Below, piece by piece: positions 26,517 to 34,580 of a stretch of 64,000 nt of DNA. The notes beneath the pieces are model-generated. The model searched no databases. It had not been told where the DNA came from and worked only from the letters and a program-made list of their open reading frames with translations. The DNA is from Candidatus Manganitrophus noduliformans. GTDB lineage: Bacteria > Nitrospirota > Nitrospiria > SBBL01 > Manganitrophaceae. The stretch lies in contig NZ_VTOW01000002.1 of assembly GCF_012184425.1 (NCBI RefSeq), positions 992,001 to 1,056,000 on the forward strand, in the 5' to 3' direction. Positions within the stretch are counted from its first letter, which is position 1. Each line of letters begins with the position of its first letter. Position numbers and translations under genes: made by a program.

Positions 26517-27542
26517 CTAAAACCGATAACTCAGTCCGGTATGGATACCGAAGTCGGGACCGTTTCGGATGTTGAACAGATTTTCAATCACCCCCATCTC
26601 CCAGACAAGTCGATTTGTAAACGCCGTCTTGAAGCCGAAGGCCATCTCATCGGTATAATCCGAGAATTCGAAGAAATCCTCGGCCACCCCCGAGCTGAGC
26701 GTATTTTGCAGGATCAGAGAGGTCCCCTCCTTCAGGCGATATTCCACGGCGGCAAACCCGACCCATTTATCCCGATGCAAAGGGATGCCGACGAAATCGC
26801 CGCTCCCCAGACGGACATAACTGAAATTGAGATAAATATAAACCCGGCTGATCCGTTTTGCGAAAAGCAGGGTCCCGCTCACGTCGATCCCGTCCGTTCC
26901 ATACAACTTCTCCTCACGATCGGTCGGCAAAGAAACCGACAGACTCACGCCGACGGCCGGGACTTTTGCTCCGCCGCAGGTCAGGGAAACCTGGGAGGAG
27001 AAGACCGCATCCTGGAGACCGATCCCCGAATCTTCCAGAACGAAGGTCGATCCGTCCTTGCGGTGAAATTCGAAGCGGGTCCGATTTCGCGGGAATCGAT
27101 CCCGCCGGCCGTTTCCCAAATTAAAAGCATGGTGAAACCCCTCGATGGAACGGTCCAAATAGCCGCCGCCCCGCCAAAGAACGGGGATCTCGAAGCCGAA
27201 CTGAATCCGGTCGTTGAGAGCGTAGCTGAGCTTGCCGGTCCACTGGAGGGTTTCGGTATCGATCATATAGTGGTCTTTTGAAACCGCCCAACCGTTCACC
27301 CAGGTCAAGAGGGCTTGCCCCTCCCATTCACCTTTCCGAAGTGTGGAAGGGGCCGACGGGGTCGGCGTCAAATGGAGCATTTGAAAATAGGACTGTCCAC
27401 GAATCCCCAAAGGTCCAAACCCGACATTCTCCGAACAGGGATGTGTCGATTCGGCCTGAACAAGCTTGTGGGAAAAGAGCAACAGAGAAAGAATGCATCC
27501 GAGCGCGAAGCGGCCCCTCCGACTTCCCCCCCCCTGCCTCAC
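26517..27542 (-). CDS. DUF3187 family outer-membrane-type protein
   Basis: I chose the GTG at 27542 because AGAGGA lies eight bases upstream. The product has 341 residues with a signal sequence (basic RRGR, hydrophobic core, cleavage after VQA, about 30). The mature start GFGPLGIRGQSYFQMLHLTPTPSAPSTLRKGEWE is the conserved entry of DUF3187. The rest consists of alternating amphipathic strands and it ends in Tyr-Arg-Phe, typical of a beta-barrel. Function is unknown. The gene is inserted between the beta-propeller gene and a duplicate of that gene's 3' end, on the opposite strand. Confidence 0.82.
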   Translation of the reverse strand: MRQGGGSRRGRFALGCILSLLLFSHKLVQAESTHPCSENVGFGPLGIRGQSYFQMLHLTPTPSAPSTLRKGEWEGQALLTWVNGWAVSKDHYMIDTETLQWTGKLSYALNDRIQFGFEIPVLWRGGGYLDRSIEGFHHAFNLGNGRRDRFPRNRTRFEFHRKDGSTFVLEDSGIGLQDAVFSSQVSLTCGGAKVPAVGVSLSVSLPTDREEKLYGTDGIDVSGTLLFAKRISRVYIYLNFSYVRLGSGDFVGIPLHRDKWVGFAAVEYRLKEGTSLILQNTLSSGVAEDFFEFSDYTDEMAFGFKTAFTNRLVWEMGVIENLFNIRNGPDFGIHTGLSYRF

Positions 27543-27702
27543 TAAATCGATCCTCTCTCTTCGATCAATCTCACCGGCCAAGATCCCAAGGTGGTTTTAG
27601 CGTAATCGAGCGGCGCTCCAAATTCAAGAGCTATTCCGTATCCGCTTCACATGGGGGCGGGAAGGGACGCGTTCCTGTTGATTTGGAAGGGACCCCGCAT
27701 TT

Positions 27703-27951
27703 ATGATGGTCAAGACGGCCGGCGCCTTCCCCTTCTCGATCACGGTCGATCCGACAGAAGACCGGCTCTATCTGGCGGGGATCGCTCCGGAGATCGGCGT
27801 CATCGAGCAGGCGAGCGGCAGCGAGCGGAAAGAACGGACGATCGACCGCTGGATTCGGTGGGAGGGGGAGCCGCGGGAGGAGAAACCGCCACTCCCGCAC
27901 GAACCGCCCCCCGCCCCGGAGGGGCCGAGCGTGATTCGATTGAGCCCCTGA
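27703..27951 (+). pseudogene. Duplicated 3' end of the beta-propeller gene
   Basis: From about 27712 the DNA matches 26241-26455 of the beta-propeller gene almost base for base (AGAFPFSI, DRLYLAGIAPEIGVIEQAS, RKERTIDRWIRWEGEPREEKPP). No signal sequence or upstream blades are present, so this is a fragment of one blade plus the tail. It differs by one extra C in the proline codon run, which changes the C-terminal frame. It may be the remains of a second gene copy, or of a duplication that brought in the DUF3187 gene. Confidence 0.75.
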
Positions 27952-27972
27952 GAACCTGGCACCGATCGTGAT

Positions 27973-28001
27973 GTAGGAGCGGGTTTCAAACCCGCCCTTA
28001 C
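27973..28001. repeat. GTAGGGGCG-type palindromic repeat
   Basis: GTAGGAGCGGGTTTC-AAACCCGCCCTTAC overlaps the end of the macro domain gene and supplies its TAA stop codon (27998-28000). Confidence 0.6.
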
Positions 28002-28540
28002 AATTCGCCGAAGATTCGATCGAGCGCCTTTTCGTGAATCTCCAGATCTTTGTCGGCAAAGAGAACGAATCGGATTCGTTTGACCGTTCGGAGGCTCGGA
28101 AGCTGCTCTTTGATCGTTCGGAAGGCGACCTCCGCCGCCGACTCGATCGGATAGCCGAAAACCCCGGTGGAGATGGCGGGAAAGGCAATCGAGCCGATGG
28201 CGTTCCTCTCAGCCAGGTCGAGCGCATTCGCGTAACAGCGCGCCAAAAGATCCGCTTCCGGCCGGTCCCTTCCGTAAACCGGGCCAAGACAGTGAATTAC
28301 ATATCGATTCGGGAGGTGATGCCCGCCGGTGATCACCGCCTCGCCGGGACGAATCGGCGCCAGCGGACGCCCCTCCTCTTCTAGTCCAGGCCCCGCCGCC
28401 CGGTGAATCGCCCCCGCCACACCGCCGCCGCTCCGCAATTCCGCATTGGCGGCGTTGACAATCGCCGTCATCTCCGGCTGCGCCGCGATGTTCCCCTTGA
28501 CGCACTCGACCGTCACGCCGGAAATTGTTTTCTCCGCCAT
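27998..28540 (-). CDS. Macro domain protein (O-acetyl-ADP-ribose deacetylase type)
   Basis: The ATG at 28540 is preceded by GGAGAAGAAA. The 180-residue product is a single macro domain: AIVNAANAELRSGGGVAGAIHRAAG (about 27-51) forms the ADP-ribose pocket, and SIAFPAISTGVFGYPIESAAEVA (about 118-140) the second loop. It hydrolyses O-acetyl-ADP-ribose or removes ADP-ribose from proteins or nucleic acids. It lies downstream of the membrane protein gene on the same strand, with a GTAGAGACGTCCC palindrome between them. The stop codon is part of a dispersed repeat. Confidence 0.93.
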   Translation of the reverse strand: MAEKTISGVTVECVKGNIAAQPEMTAIVNAANAELRSGGGVAGAIHRAAGPGLEEEGRPLAPIRPGEAVITGGHHLPNRYVIHCLGPVYGRDRPEADLLARCYANALDLAERNAIGSIAFPAISTGVFGYPIESAAEVAFRTIKEQLPSLRTVKRIRFVLFADKDLEIHEKALDRIFGEL

Positions 28541-28553
28541 TTTCTTCTCCGTC

Positions 28554-28582
28554 GTAGAGACGTCCCGACGGGACGTCTCTAC
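28554..28582. repeat. GTAGAGACGTCCC perfect palindrome
   Basis: GTAGAGACGTCCCG, centre A, CGGGACGTCTCTAC: 14-base arms. The same core occurs at 7416-7444. It lies between the macro domain gene and the upstream membrane protein gene, 20 bases after the latter's stop. Confidence 0.75.
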
Positions 28583-28601
28583 GTAGGTCGATCGGTTTCT
28601 A

Positions 28602-29141
28602 TTAGAGCGGAATTTCCTCTTCCCGGAACGGATTCTTCGCCGTCTGCAGATCGTAAATCTCGCCGTGAACTTCAATGCTTCTCGGCGGCGCGGAATGATA
28701 CACTCTCAGTTCGATCGGCTCCCCGATCGGCGGCGGGGTAACGAGATAGCGGCTTAACAGGAAAGCGGAGAAAGGAATCAGGACGAATGTGACGGCCTGA
28801 GCGACCCGATAGGCCGGCGTCTCACCAAGGATGGTGGCAACCACCCTCTGCTTGCACTCCTCTGTGGAAAGAGGGCTCTCAATCATCAAGAGGATCACGG
28901 CGACGGTGACGACGGCCATGTAGATATAAAGGAGTGAAGAGGGAATCGGCGGGAAGAGAATCCATCGGAAGAAAACATAAGCGGCGGCCCAGGTGAGGCC
29001 CGCCTGGAAGATCCGTGGAATCCGCTTTCCGGTTGCCCGCTCGAAGAGGGCATGAAGGGCGATGAGCGCGAGCGCGCCCAACAGGAAAAACAGAGCAAAC
29101 CCAAAACCGGTTTCGGGGCCAAAACGTTGAAGAAGCTTCAT
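28602..29141 (-). CDS. Four-TM membrane protein with periplasmic tail
   Basis: The ATG at 29141 follows AAAGGAGG. The product has 179 residues with TM segments at about 10-32, 46-66, 70-90 and 115-137. A 40-residue tail (IELRVYHSAPPRSIEVHG, ending EEEIPL) contains no cysteine. This tail type, reading roughly VHGxxYDLQTxxNPF, resembles the linker before a haem domain in some membrane cytochromes, but no CxxCH is present here, so that is only a guess. The stop is doubled (TAATAG). It is followed by the perfect palindrome and the macro domain gene. Confidence 0.65.
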   Translation of the reverse strand: MKLLQRFGPETGFGFALFFLLGALALIALHALFERATGKRIPRIFQAGLTWAAAYVFFRWILFPPIPSSLLYIYMAVVTVAVILLMIESPLSTEECKQRVVATILGETPAYRVAQAVTFVLIPFSAFLLSRYLVTPPPIGEPIELRVYHSAPPRSIEVHGEIYDLQTAKNPFREEEIPL

Positions 29142-29219
29142 GGCACACCTCCTTTGGTTGGGTGGATGGAACGCTTTTAGGATACTCTTTGGCCTGGGGT
29201 GATTCAACAAAAAATGACC

Positions 29220-29245
29220 GTAGGGGCGGGTCTCAGACCCGCCCG
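29220..29245. repeat. GTAGGGGCGGG-type palindromic repeat
   Basis: GTAGGGGCGGGTCTC-AGACCCGCC forms an inverted repeat missing its last CCCTAC. It is replaced by CGGCCTGTCCGAGACGCC. It lies in the divergent gap between the four-TM gene and the DUF6899 gene. Confidence 0.55.
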
Positions 29246-29349
29246 GCCTGTCCGAGACGCCTTCCTGTTGCTTTGGAGGGGCCTCCCCTTTAAGATGATC
29301 CGAGACCGTCGACCCTTCGATCCGGCGGACACCCACAAGGAGGTTCACG

Positions 29350-29697
29350 ATGCCCTACATTGCGCCGAAAGCACGAATCCAATTCGATCCCTTGATTGAC
29401 GCGCTCGCCGAGCGGATCGTCGCGGAGGCGAAAGCGGAAGGAAACGACGCCGCCTTCGCCGGCCTGCTCAATTACACCTGTACCCGGCTCGCGCTTCAGG
29501 TCGTTCACCTTCAGTTCGGAAAGATGCGCTACTGGCTGATCGCCCTCGTTACCGGCACTTTTCAAAATATCGCGCAGGAGTTCTATCGCCGCGTCGGGGT
29601 GCCGTATGAGGAGAAGCAGATCGGGAAAAGCGGCGATGTCGATCTTTATAAAAGATTTGAAGAGGAAATCCAAAAAGGAGAGAAGGGATGGCCTTGA
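29350..29697 (+). CDS. DUF6899 family protein
   Basis: The protein has 115 residues and AAGGAGGTTCACG precedes the ATG. It starts MPYIAPKAR and has conserved helical segments (LLNYTCTRLALQVV, FQNIAQEFYRRVGVPYEEKQI) ending in a GDVDLYKRF motif, as in DUF6899. The family has no known function and often sits in accessory regions. Its end overlaps the next gene by ten bases (29688-29697), so the two are translationally coupled. Confidence 0.75.
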   Translation: MPYIAPKARIQFDPLIDALAERIVAEAKAEGNDAAFAGLLNYTCTRLALQVVHLQFGKMRYWLIALVTGTFQNIAQEFYRRVGVPYEEKQIGKSGDVDLYKRFEEEIQKGEKGWP

Positions 29698-30302
29698 ACA
29701 AATGCGCGGTCGATATCGTCCTTCTTCCTTCCGAAGAGATCATGGACGCCGCCCTTCAGATGAATCAGGAGCTGCTCCCGCACTTCGAGAAGAAAATCGT
29801 CCTGGATCGGAATCGCTGCCTCCCGCATCTCTCCCTGGCGATGGGAGCGTTGAAGGAGGAGGATCTCCCGGCCGCCGCCAATTTTCTGGAAGAGATCGCG
29901 TCGTACTTTCCGCCGATCCCGCTGATCTTCACCGGAATCGACGCCGGCCCCATCGCCACCGGCGAGACGGTCACCGCTTGGAAGGTCGATCCGACCGCCG
30001 TGCTGCAGTCGCTTCATGAAACGGTCTTCAACCGGTTGAGCCCCCTTCTGACACACGATGCGACGGCGGAGGGCTTCATCGACTTTCCCGATGTCGCGCC
30101 GGCCAGCGTCGATTGGGTAAACCGCTATCCGGATGCGGCGGCCTTCGCGCGCTTCTCCCCGCACATCACCCTCGGCATCGGCGCGTTGGCGCCGGACCGC
30201 TCTTTTCCGCCGCGCGGCGCCGCCTCCCGGCTGGCGCTTTGCCATCTCGGAAATTACTGCACCTGCCGCGAAATCCTCTTTGAGACAACCCTTCTCGGCT
30301 AA
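29688..30302 (+). CDS. 2'-5' RNA ligase/2H phosphoesterase-like protein
   Basis: The protein has 204 residues and starts after AAGGAGAGAAGG inside the end of the DUF6899 gene. Two H-x-(S/T)-x motifs define the 2H fold: PHLSLAM (about 46-52) and PHITLGIG (about 159-166). These act on cyclic or 2'-5' phosphodiesters of RNA or nucleotides. The sequence between is longer than in LigT proteins. The exact substrate is unknown. The overlap with the DUF6899 gene suggests a joint role. Confidence 0.75.
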   Translation: MALNKCAVDIVLLPSEEIMDAALQMNQELLPHFEKKIVLDRNRCLPHLSLAMGALKEEDLPAAANFLEEIASYFPPIPLIFTGIDAGPIATGETVTAWKVDPTAVLQSLHETVFNRLSPLLTHDATAEGFIDFPDVAPASVDWVNRYPDAAAFARFSPHITLGIGALAPDRSFPPRGAASRLALCHLGNYCTCREILFETTLLG

Positions 30303-30385
30303 TTCGACGGCACCGCCCCGCCCGAATTTCCCCGGCCTGCTATACTTACGGATGGATTCCACACACCTTCCCGGCAGAGGATCGC

Positions 30386-31108
30386 GTGCGCTCTAAACTT
30401 TCACTAGTTCTCTTGACTCTCCTCTTTGCGGCCTGCCGTCCGGACCGCTCCGATCCGGCTGCGGTGTTGACCCGCTATTTGTCGGCCACCTACCAGCAAG
30501 ATCTCCGGACCGCTTACGAAGAGCTCTCCTCGGCCGATCGCGCGTTCCGGAATTTCGACGCGTTTGTCCATCATATGTCGATGGACGAGAGCATGGGGAT
30601 CGAGCCGCTGATGAAAAAAGCGACCTTCTCCATCGAGACCCTGGAAATCGACGGCGAGCGCGGCCGGGCGGTCGTGCGGGTCCATCAGCCGGACGCCGAT
30701 CGGATCACGGAAGATCTTCTCCTCGCCGCCCTCTCTTCGGCCGGTTCGACGATGAGCCCCGCCGAATTCGATCAGTTTTTGAAGAAGCAATATCACGACC
30801 GCCCCGTTCCGATGACCACCGTGAGAAAAGGGCTCGGCCTGGTGAGGGAGGAGGGGGGATGGCGGATTGCCGCGGGATGGCCTCAGGAAAAAAAGATCGG
30901 CCATCTTCTGCTGGAGGCCGCGCGACTTGAAGAGCTGGGGACGTTGGAAGAAGCCAAAACAAAATACGAAGAGGCGCTCCGCCTCAATCCGAATCTGGTC
31001 GAGGTGAAAGACAAGATCGACTCCCTCGCCTTCGGAATAAAACCGTCGTTGGAGGAGCAGCGCGACTTCCAGAAGTTCGTGAACAAACTGGAGGGAAAAA
31101 CAAATTAA
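30386..31108 (+). CDS. Lipoprotein with DUF4878-like and TPR-like parts
   Basis: The start is a GTG at 30386 after AGAGGA. The signal ends in L-F-A-A-C (Cys17), a proper lipobox. Residues 22-150 fit a nuclear-transport-factor-2/DUF4878-like fold (DPAAVLTRYLSATYQQDLRTAY and so on) in which a substrate-free cone would bind a partner. The C-terminal 170-235 region contains one TPR-like hairpin (GHLLLEAARLEELGTLEEAKTK). It is likely an envelope-bound accessory protein. A repeat tract forms the gap to the convergent gene. Confidence 0.7.
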   Translation: MRSKLSLVLLTLLFAACRPDRSDPAAVLTRYLSATYQQDLRTAYEELSSADRAFRNFDAFVHHMSMDESMGIEPLMKKATFSIETLEIDGERGRAVVRVHQPDADRITEDLLLAALSSAGSTMSPAEFDQFLKKQYHDRPVPMTTVRKGLGLVREEGGWRIAAGWPQEKKIGHLLLEAARLEELGTLEEAKTKYEEALRLNPNLVEVKDKIDSLAFGIKPSLEEQRDFQKFVNKLEGKTN

Positions 31109-31173
31109 ATTACGAATGAGGAATCTTTAGCGTCCTTGCAAGCTTTTGACTCCTAATTCCTAATTCGTAATTG
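31106..31173. repeat. Inverted ATTCGTAATT/ATTACGAAT repeat between convergent genes
   Basis: AATTACGAATGAGGAAT (about 31108-31124) is repeated inverted at about 31150-31173 as ATTCCTAATTCGTAATT, with about 28 bases between. It could fold into one hairpin that ends both converging transcripts. Related tracts lie at 3629-3662 and 33421-33456. Confidence 0.55.
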
Positions 31174-31176
31174 CCT

Positions 31177-32250
31177 TTAAGAGATTCGATCCAATCGTTT
31201 CGTTCCCGGGATCTCCAGAACAAAGTCGGCGCCGAACGCTCCCGCCGGCGTGCAGGCTCCCAGACAGCCCTCCGTTGGAAGTTTCTTCAAAATTCCTTCC
31301 GCGCAGCGGACCGCCGCCATCGCCGTGAACGCATAGGCTTCCGCTGTTTCAAGCCACCCCTCGGCGGCATTTCCCGCTTCATCCGACGCCCGCGCCCAGA
31401 GAAATGCCCGTCCCTTCCGCCGCGCCTCCGCATCCGGTCCCCGGATCACCGCACGCGCTCCCCGCTCCGCCGCACGACGGATCGGATCGGAAGCGAGCAG
31501 CCGCTGCAGAAGCGGGCCGGTCCAGCGCATCAGGCCGATCACCGGAGATGGAAGGGCCATGTAGGCGGTGATATTCGGAATGCCGGTCGTCCAGTAGACG
31601 GCGGCGAGTTCGCCGAGCGTGGCCGGAACCGCCTGCCGCGCCCCCCCGGGAAAACGGACCGTCCGCTCCCCCTCCCCGGCGTCGGAAACCCTCAGCCGCC
31701 CTTCCCGGCGGACCGACATCCCGCGGGGAAGTTGCTTGATCATCGTCCGCGCCGTCCCCGGACTCACATGGGCCATCGCCGCAACCGCCAGATCGAGCCG
31801 CGTCGCCCCCGGCACCTTGTCGGCGACATATTTCGCGAGACAGTCGCCCGACACCACGTCGAACCCCGCCCCCGGCAGCAAGGTGATCCCCCTTTGCTTC
31901 GCCTCCGGGTCGCGCGCGAAGATCTCCTCGAAAACCGAAACCTCTCCGGTGATATCGACATAGTGCGTCCCGGCGCTCAAACAGGCCCGGACCATCGGGC
32001 CGCTCGTCTCCGCAAACGGCCCCGCCGCATGAAGGACCAGCGAACACTCGGCGACCGCTTTCGTCAAGGCGGTCTCATCCTTGAGATCGAGGACAAGCGG
32101 ATCGAGCCCGAACCGCTTCGCGAGCGGAATCAGCCGGTCGGCCGACCGCCCCGCGACGACAGGCCGGTGCCCCCGCCGCACCGCCTCTTCCGTAATGAGC
32201 GCGCCCGTATAGCCGTACGCCCCATAAATCATCCACCGCTTCTCCGGCAT
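31177..32250 (-). CDS. Saccharopine dehydrogenase-like (trans-acting enoyl reductase type) protein
   Basis: The ATG at 32250 follows AAGGAGGATGCC, so I reject the longer frame from 32307. The product has 357 residues. The Rossmann entry is YGAYGYTGALITEEAVRRGHRPVVAGR (about 6-32), followed by LVLHAAGPFAETSGPMVRACL and HYVDITGE, as in saccharopine dehydrogenase NADP-binding domain proteins and the mycobacterial trans-acting enoyl reductase. Its substrate is unknown; lipid metabolism is a possibility. It is a single-gene unit. Confidence 0.85.
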   Translation of the reverse strand: MPEKRWMIYGAYGYTGALITEEAVRRGHRPVVAGRSADRLIPLAKRFGLDPLVLDLKDETALTKAVAECSLVLHAAGPFAETSGPMVRACLSAGTHYVDITGEVSVFEEIFARDPEAKQRGITLLPGAGFDVVSGDCLAKYVADKVPGATRLDLAVAAMAHVSPGTARTMIKQLPRGMSVRREGRLRVSDAGEGERTVRFPGGARQAVPATLGELAAVYWTTGIPNITAYMALPSPVIGLMRWTGPLLQRLLASDPIRRAAERGARAVIRGPDAEARRKGRAFLWARASDEAGNAAEGWLETAEAYAFTAMAAVRCAEGILKKLPTEGCLGACTPAGAFGADFVLEIPGTKRLDRIS

Positions 32251-32492
32251 GGCATCCTCCTTGGCCGAGCGGAACCGGATCCTTCCCAGGCCTTTATTCA
32301 GTGTCATCCTGAGCGCGCGATCCTATCCGAAATGAGATGCTCGCCTTCGGCTCCGCATGACAAGATGACTTGATTGAAGATTACTTTGATTATAGTTCGG
32401 AGGGGTGTGTCGAGGGAAGATGGCGCGTTCTATACTATCTATATTATATGGGAGCAGATCGGTTTCACGCCGGAAGCATCGCGGCCGCCCAT

Positions 32493-32819
32493 TCAGAGCA
32501 GCTTCATCAGCCCGTTTAAAACGACCTCCTCGATTCCTTTGCAGAGGCGCTGGGCGCTCGCCTTTGCGGCGACCTTCATTTTGAGCGACTGCATCTCGGT
32601 GAGCGTCCGGAGGTCCGCCATGTTGCCTTCGAACTCTTCCTTGCTGATCTCCCCCGCCGCCAGTTGATTGAGATATCGCTCCATCTTCACCCCCTGCTTT
32701 CGGATAAACGCATTGGCGTCGGTCTTGGCGTTCGCGACCAGCCTCTTCAGCTCATCCTTAGCGAGGAGACCGGCGGTGTCTCTGAGGTCGTCGATAAAAC
32801 TTTCCCACGGTTTCGGCAT
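32493..32819 (-). CDS. Hypothetical helical protein
   Basis: The protein has 108 residues, nearly all helical, with heptad-like spacing of Leu, Met and Ala (DLRDTAGLLAKDELKRLVANAK, KMERYLNQLAAGEISKEEFEG). It is Lys- and Glu-rich with no signal peptide or TM helix. The start ATG at 32819 follows GGAGCG. It is 13 bases downstream of the next gene on the same strand, so both probably form one operon. No family recognised. Confidence 0.65.
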   Translation of the reverse strand: MPKPWESFIDDLRDTAGLLAKDELKRLVANAKTDANAFIRKQGVKMERYLNQLAAGEISKEEFEGNMADLRTLTEMQSLKMKVAAKASAQRLCKGIEEVVLNGLMKLL

Positions 32820-32832
32820 GGTCGCGCTCCGC

Positions 32833-33342
32833 TCACTCGTTTTTGTTCTTCAAACGCTCCGTTGAAATCGCGATATCGAAGGCCTCTTCCATGTTTTCCC
32901 ACCGGTTCTGAATCTGCGCCTCCGACCACTTCCCCTTATTTTTCCGCTCCTGGACATGCCGGGAGAACATTTCCAAGATCAGTCCGATCTGCGTCGCCGT
33001 TTCCCGGTTCTTCTCTCCCTTTCCCTTTTCATATTCGTATGCCTGCCCCATCTCCAGCCGAATCTGCCGGACAGCCTCCAGGTCGATGGCCTCTTCCTCG
33101 AAGGTTTCATACAGCATGGCGACTTTGGGCTTGAGATCGGTGAGGTTTTTATACGTGGTGGGATCGTAATAATGAAGAAAAGAGGCGGCGCAGCCGATGA
33201 GGAAAAAGGGGAGGAAAGACGCCAGGAAGAGACGGACCGGCTCTTTCAAAAGGAATCGGCGTTTCGGGGCGGGATCGTTTCCTTCCAACACAGAGACCTC
33301 TCCTTCTGAGGAGTGTTTCCGAGACGGATGATCATCAAACAT
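32833..33342 (-). CDS. Membrane-anchored hypothetical protein
   Basis: The protein has 169 residues: a charged 35-residue cytoplasmic start, one TM helix (about 36-58, with an internal IGCAAS that resembles a lipobox but lies too far from a free N-terminus), and then a helical periplasmic part with EEEAIDLEAVRQIRLEMGQAYEYEKGKGEKNRE. No enzyme motif. It precedes the helical protein by 13 bases. The helical segment could form a coiled coil. Confidence 0.65.
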   Translation of the reverse strand: MFDDHPSRKHSSEGEVSVLEGNDPAPKRRFLLKEPVRLFLASFLPFFLIGCAASFLHYYDPTTYKNLTDLKPKVAMLYETFEEEAIDLEAVRQIRLEMGQAYEYEKGKGEKNRETATQIGLILEMFSRHVQERKNKGKWSEAQIQNRWENMEEAFDIAISTERLKNKNE

Positions 33343-33420
33343 CGGAATATCCCGGCCCTCTCCGCCGGGATTAAACCATTTCTCCTCAAATAAATCAATG
33401 CGGCAGACCGAAGGATGTTT

Positions 33421-33456
33421 TTCATTCCTAATCCGTCATTCCTAATTCCTAATTGA
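33421..33456. repeat. ATTCCTAATT dispersed repeat tract
   Basis: Four ATTCCTAAT-like units in 36 bases upstream of the next plus-strand gene. Same family as 3629-3662 and 31106-31173. Confidence 0.45.
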
Positions 33457-33518
33457 AAATACTGCTACCTCCTCTATGGTTTCCTGTGATAAAATCAGAA
33501 CCGCGCGCGCTGGGATAG

Positions 33519-33545
33519 TTGACAGGCGCCTCGGGAAGAGATCAA
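33519..33545 (+). promoter_or_regulatory. Possible promoter of the secreted Cys-His-Met protein gene
   Basis: A perfect TTGACA at 33519-33524 is followed by an AT-rich -10 region (TCAATATTTAAT). The spacing to the best -10 hexamer is 17-21 bases, so the -10 cannot be fixed. AGAGAG lies just before the ATG at 33577. Confidence 0.3.
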
Positions 33546-33576
33546 TATTTAATAAAGAATTTAAGAGAGAAGCGTC

Positions 33577-34536
33577 ATGACAAAACGAATCAAAGCCTAT
33601 CTTATATTGATTTTCGGAATTCTCTTCTGCCTCGCCTGGAGCGCGGCCGCGCCGGCGTATGAGATCGCCCCGGTGGAGAACGGGGGGGTCATCACCGGAA
33701 GGGTCGTCCTCAACGGGCCGGTGCCGGAGCCGCGCGTCTTTCCGATGGTTTTATACGCCTTCGGAGAATTCTGTAAGAAGATTTCCGACGCGAAAGGACA
33801 TGTCGTCCTCAAGGAGTTCAACGTCGACCCGACCGGAGGGCTCCAGGACGCGGTGATCGCCATTCAGGATGTGAGCCGGGGGAAGGGATTTCGCTCCAAC
33901 GAGAATCGGCTCTTTGCGGTGAACTGCATGTTCCACCCGGCGAATACGCCGGAGGATGAGCAGTTTGAAGTAGACAAAGAAGGAAACCTCGTTCACATCC
34001 ATCCTCTCGTCAGCGTCATGCGGAACAAATATATGCTCTCCGTCCTCAACAAAGATCCGGTGATTCACGACGCGCAGTTTTACCAGAAAGAAACAGGCCG
34101 TCGGATCACCCGCTTCCCGATCCCGATTTCCGACAAGGTCCAGAGAGGATGGGTCTATCTGGATCAAGGAAAGAACATCGCCCAGATTATTTGCGGCATG
34201 CATGAGTATATGCAGACCTGGGCCTGGATCGTCGACAACCCCTATTTCGACAAAACGACACGGAGCGGCAGCTATGCGATCGACCGGATCCCGCCCGGAA
34301 CGTACAAGATTCTTGCCTGGCATCCGCACCTGAAGCCGATCGAGAAGATCATCACCGTGCCCCCCGACGGGCATGTCGAGCTTAATTTCGAATTCGAAGC
34401 GAGCGAAGTGGTCCGGCCGATCTATGAAACACAGAAGCAGTTCCGCATCTCCCCCGGAAGAAACCCGAGCGTCGACCTCCTCGGATGCGAGGGCCCTTTC
34501 TGCGTCAAACGCGAGCACGATCATCACACCGATTGA
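33577..34536 (+). CDS. Secreted carboxypeptidase-regulatory-like protein with cupredoxin-type motif
   Basis: The protein has 319 residues with a Sec signal (about 1-27, cleavage after APA). The first part (about 35-190) is a beta-sandwich starting VITGRVVLNGPVPEPRVF. IICGMHEYMQTWAWIVDNPYF (about 208-228) has the Cys-x2-His-x2-Met spacing of a type 1 copper site loop. It is followed by a carboxypeptidase-regulatory-like fold (GSYAIDRIPPGTYKILAWHPHLKPIEK). Two further Cys in GCEGPFC and a His-rich end (HDHHTD) may also bind metal. It is probably a periplasmic metal-binding or electron-transfer-associated protein. The copper role is inferred. Confidence 0.72.
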   Translation: MTKRIKAYLILIFGILFCLAWSAAAPAYEIAPVENGGVITGRVVLNGPVPEPRVFPMVLYAFGEFCKKISDAKGHVVLKEFNVDPTGGLQDAVIAIQDVSRGKGFRSNENRLFAVNCMFHPANTPEDEQFEVDKEGNLVHIHPLVSVMRNKYMLSVLNKDPVIHDAQFYQKETGRRITRFPIPISDKVQRGWVYLDQGKNIAQIICGMHEYMQTWAWIVDNPYFDKTTRSGSYAIDRIPPGTYKILAWHPHLKPIEKIITVPPDGHVELNFEFEASEVVRPIYETQKQFRISPGRNPSVDLLGCEGPFCVKREHDHHTD

Positions 34537-34580
34537 GGAACACCGCCCGCGCCGCGCCCGTCGGGAGACGGCCGTTCACT

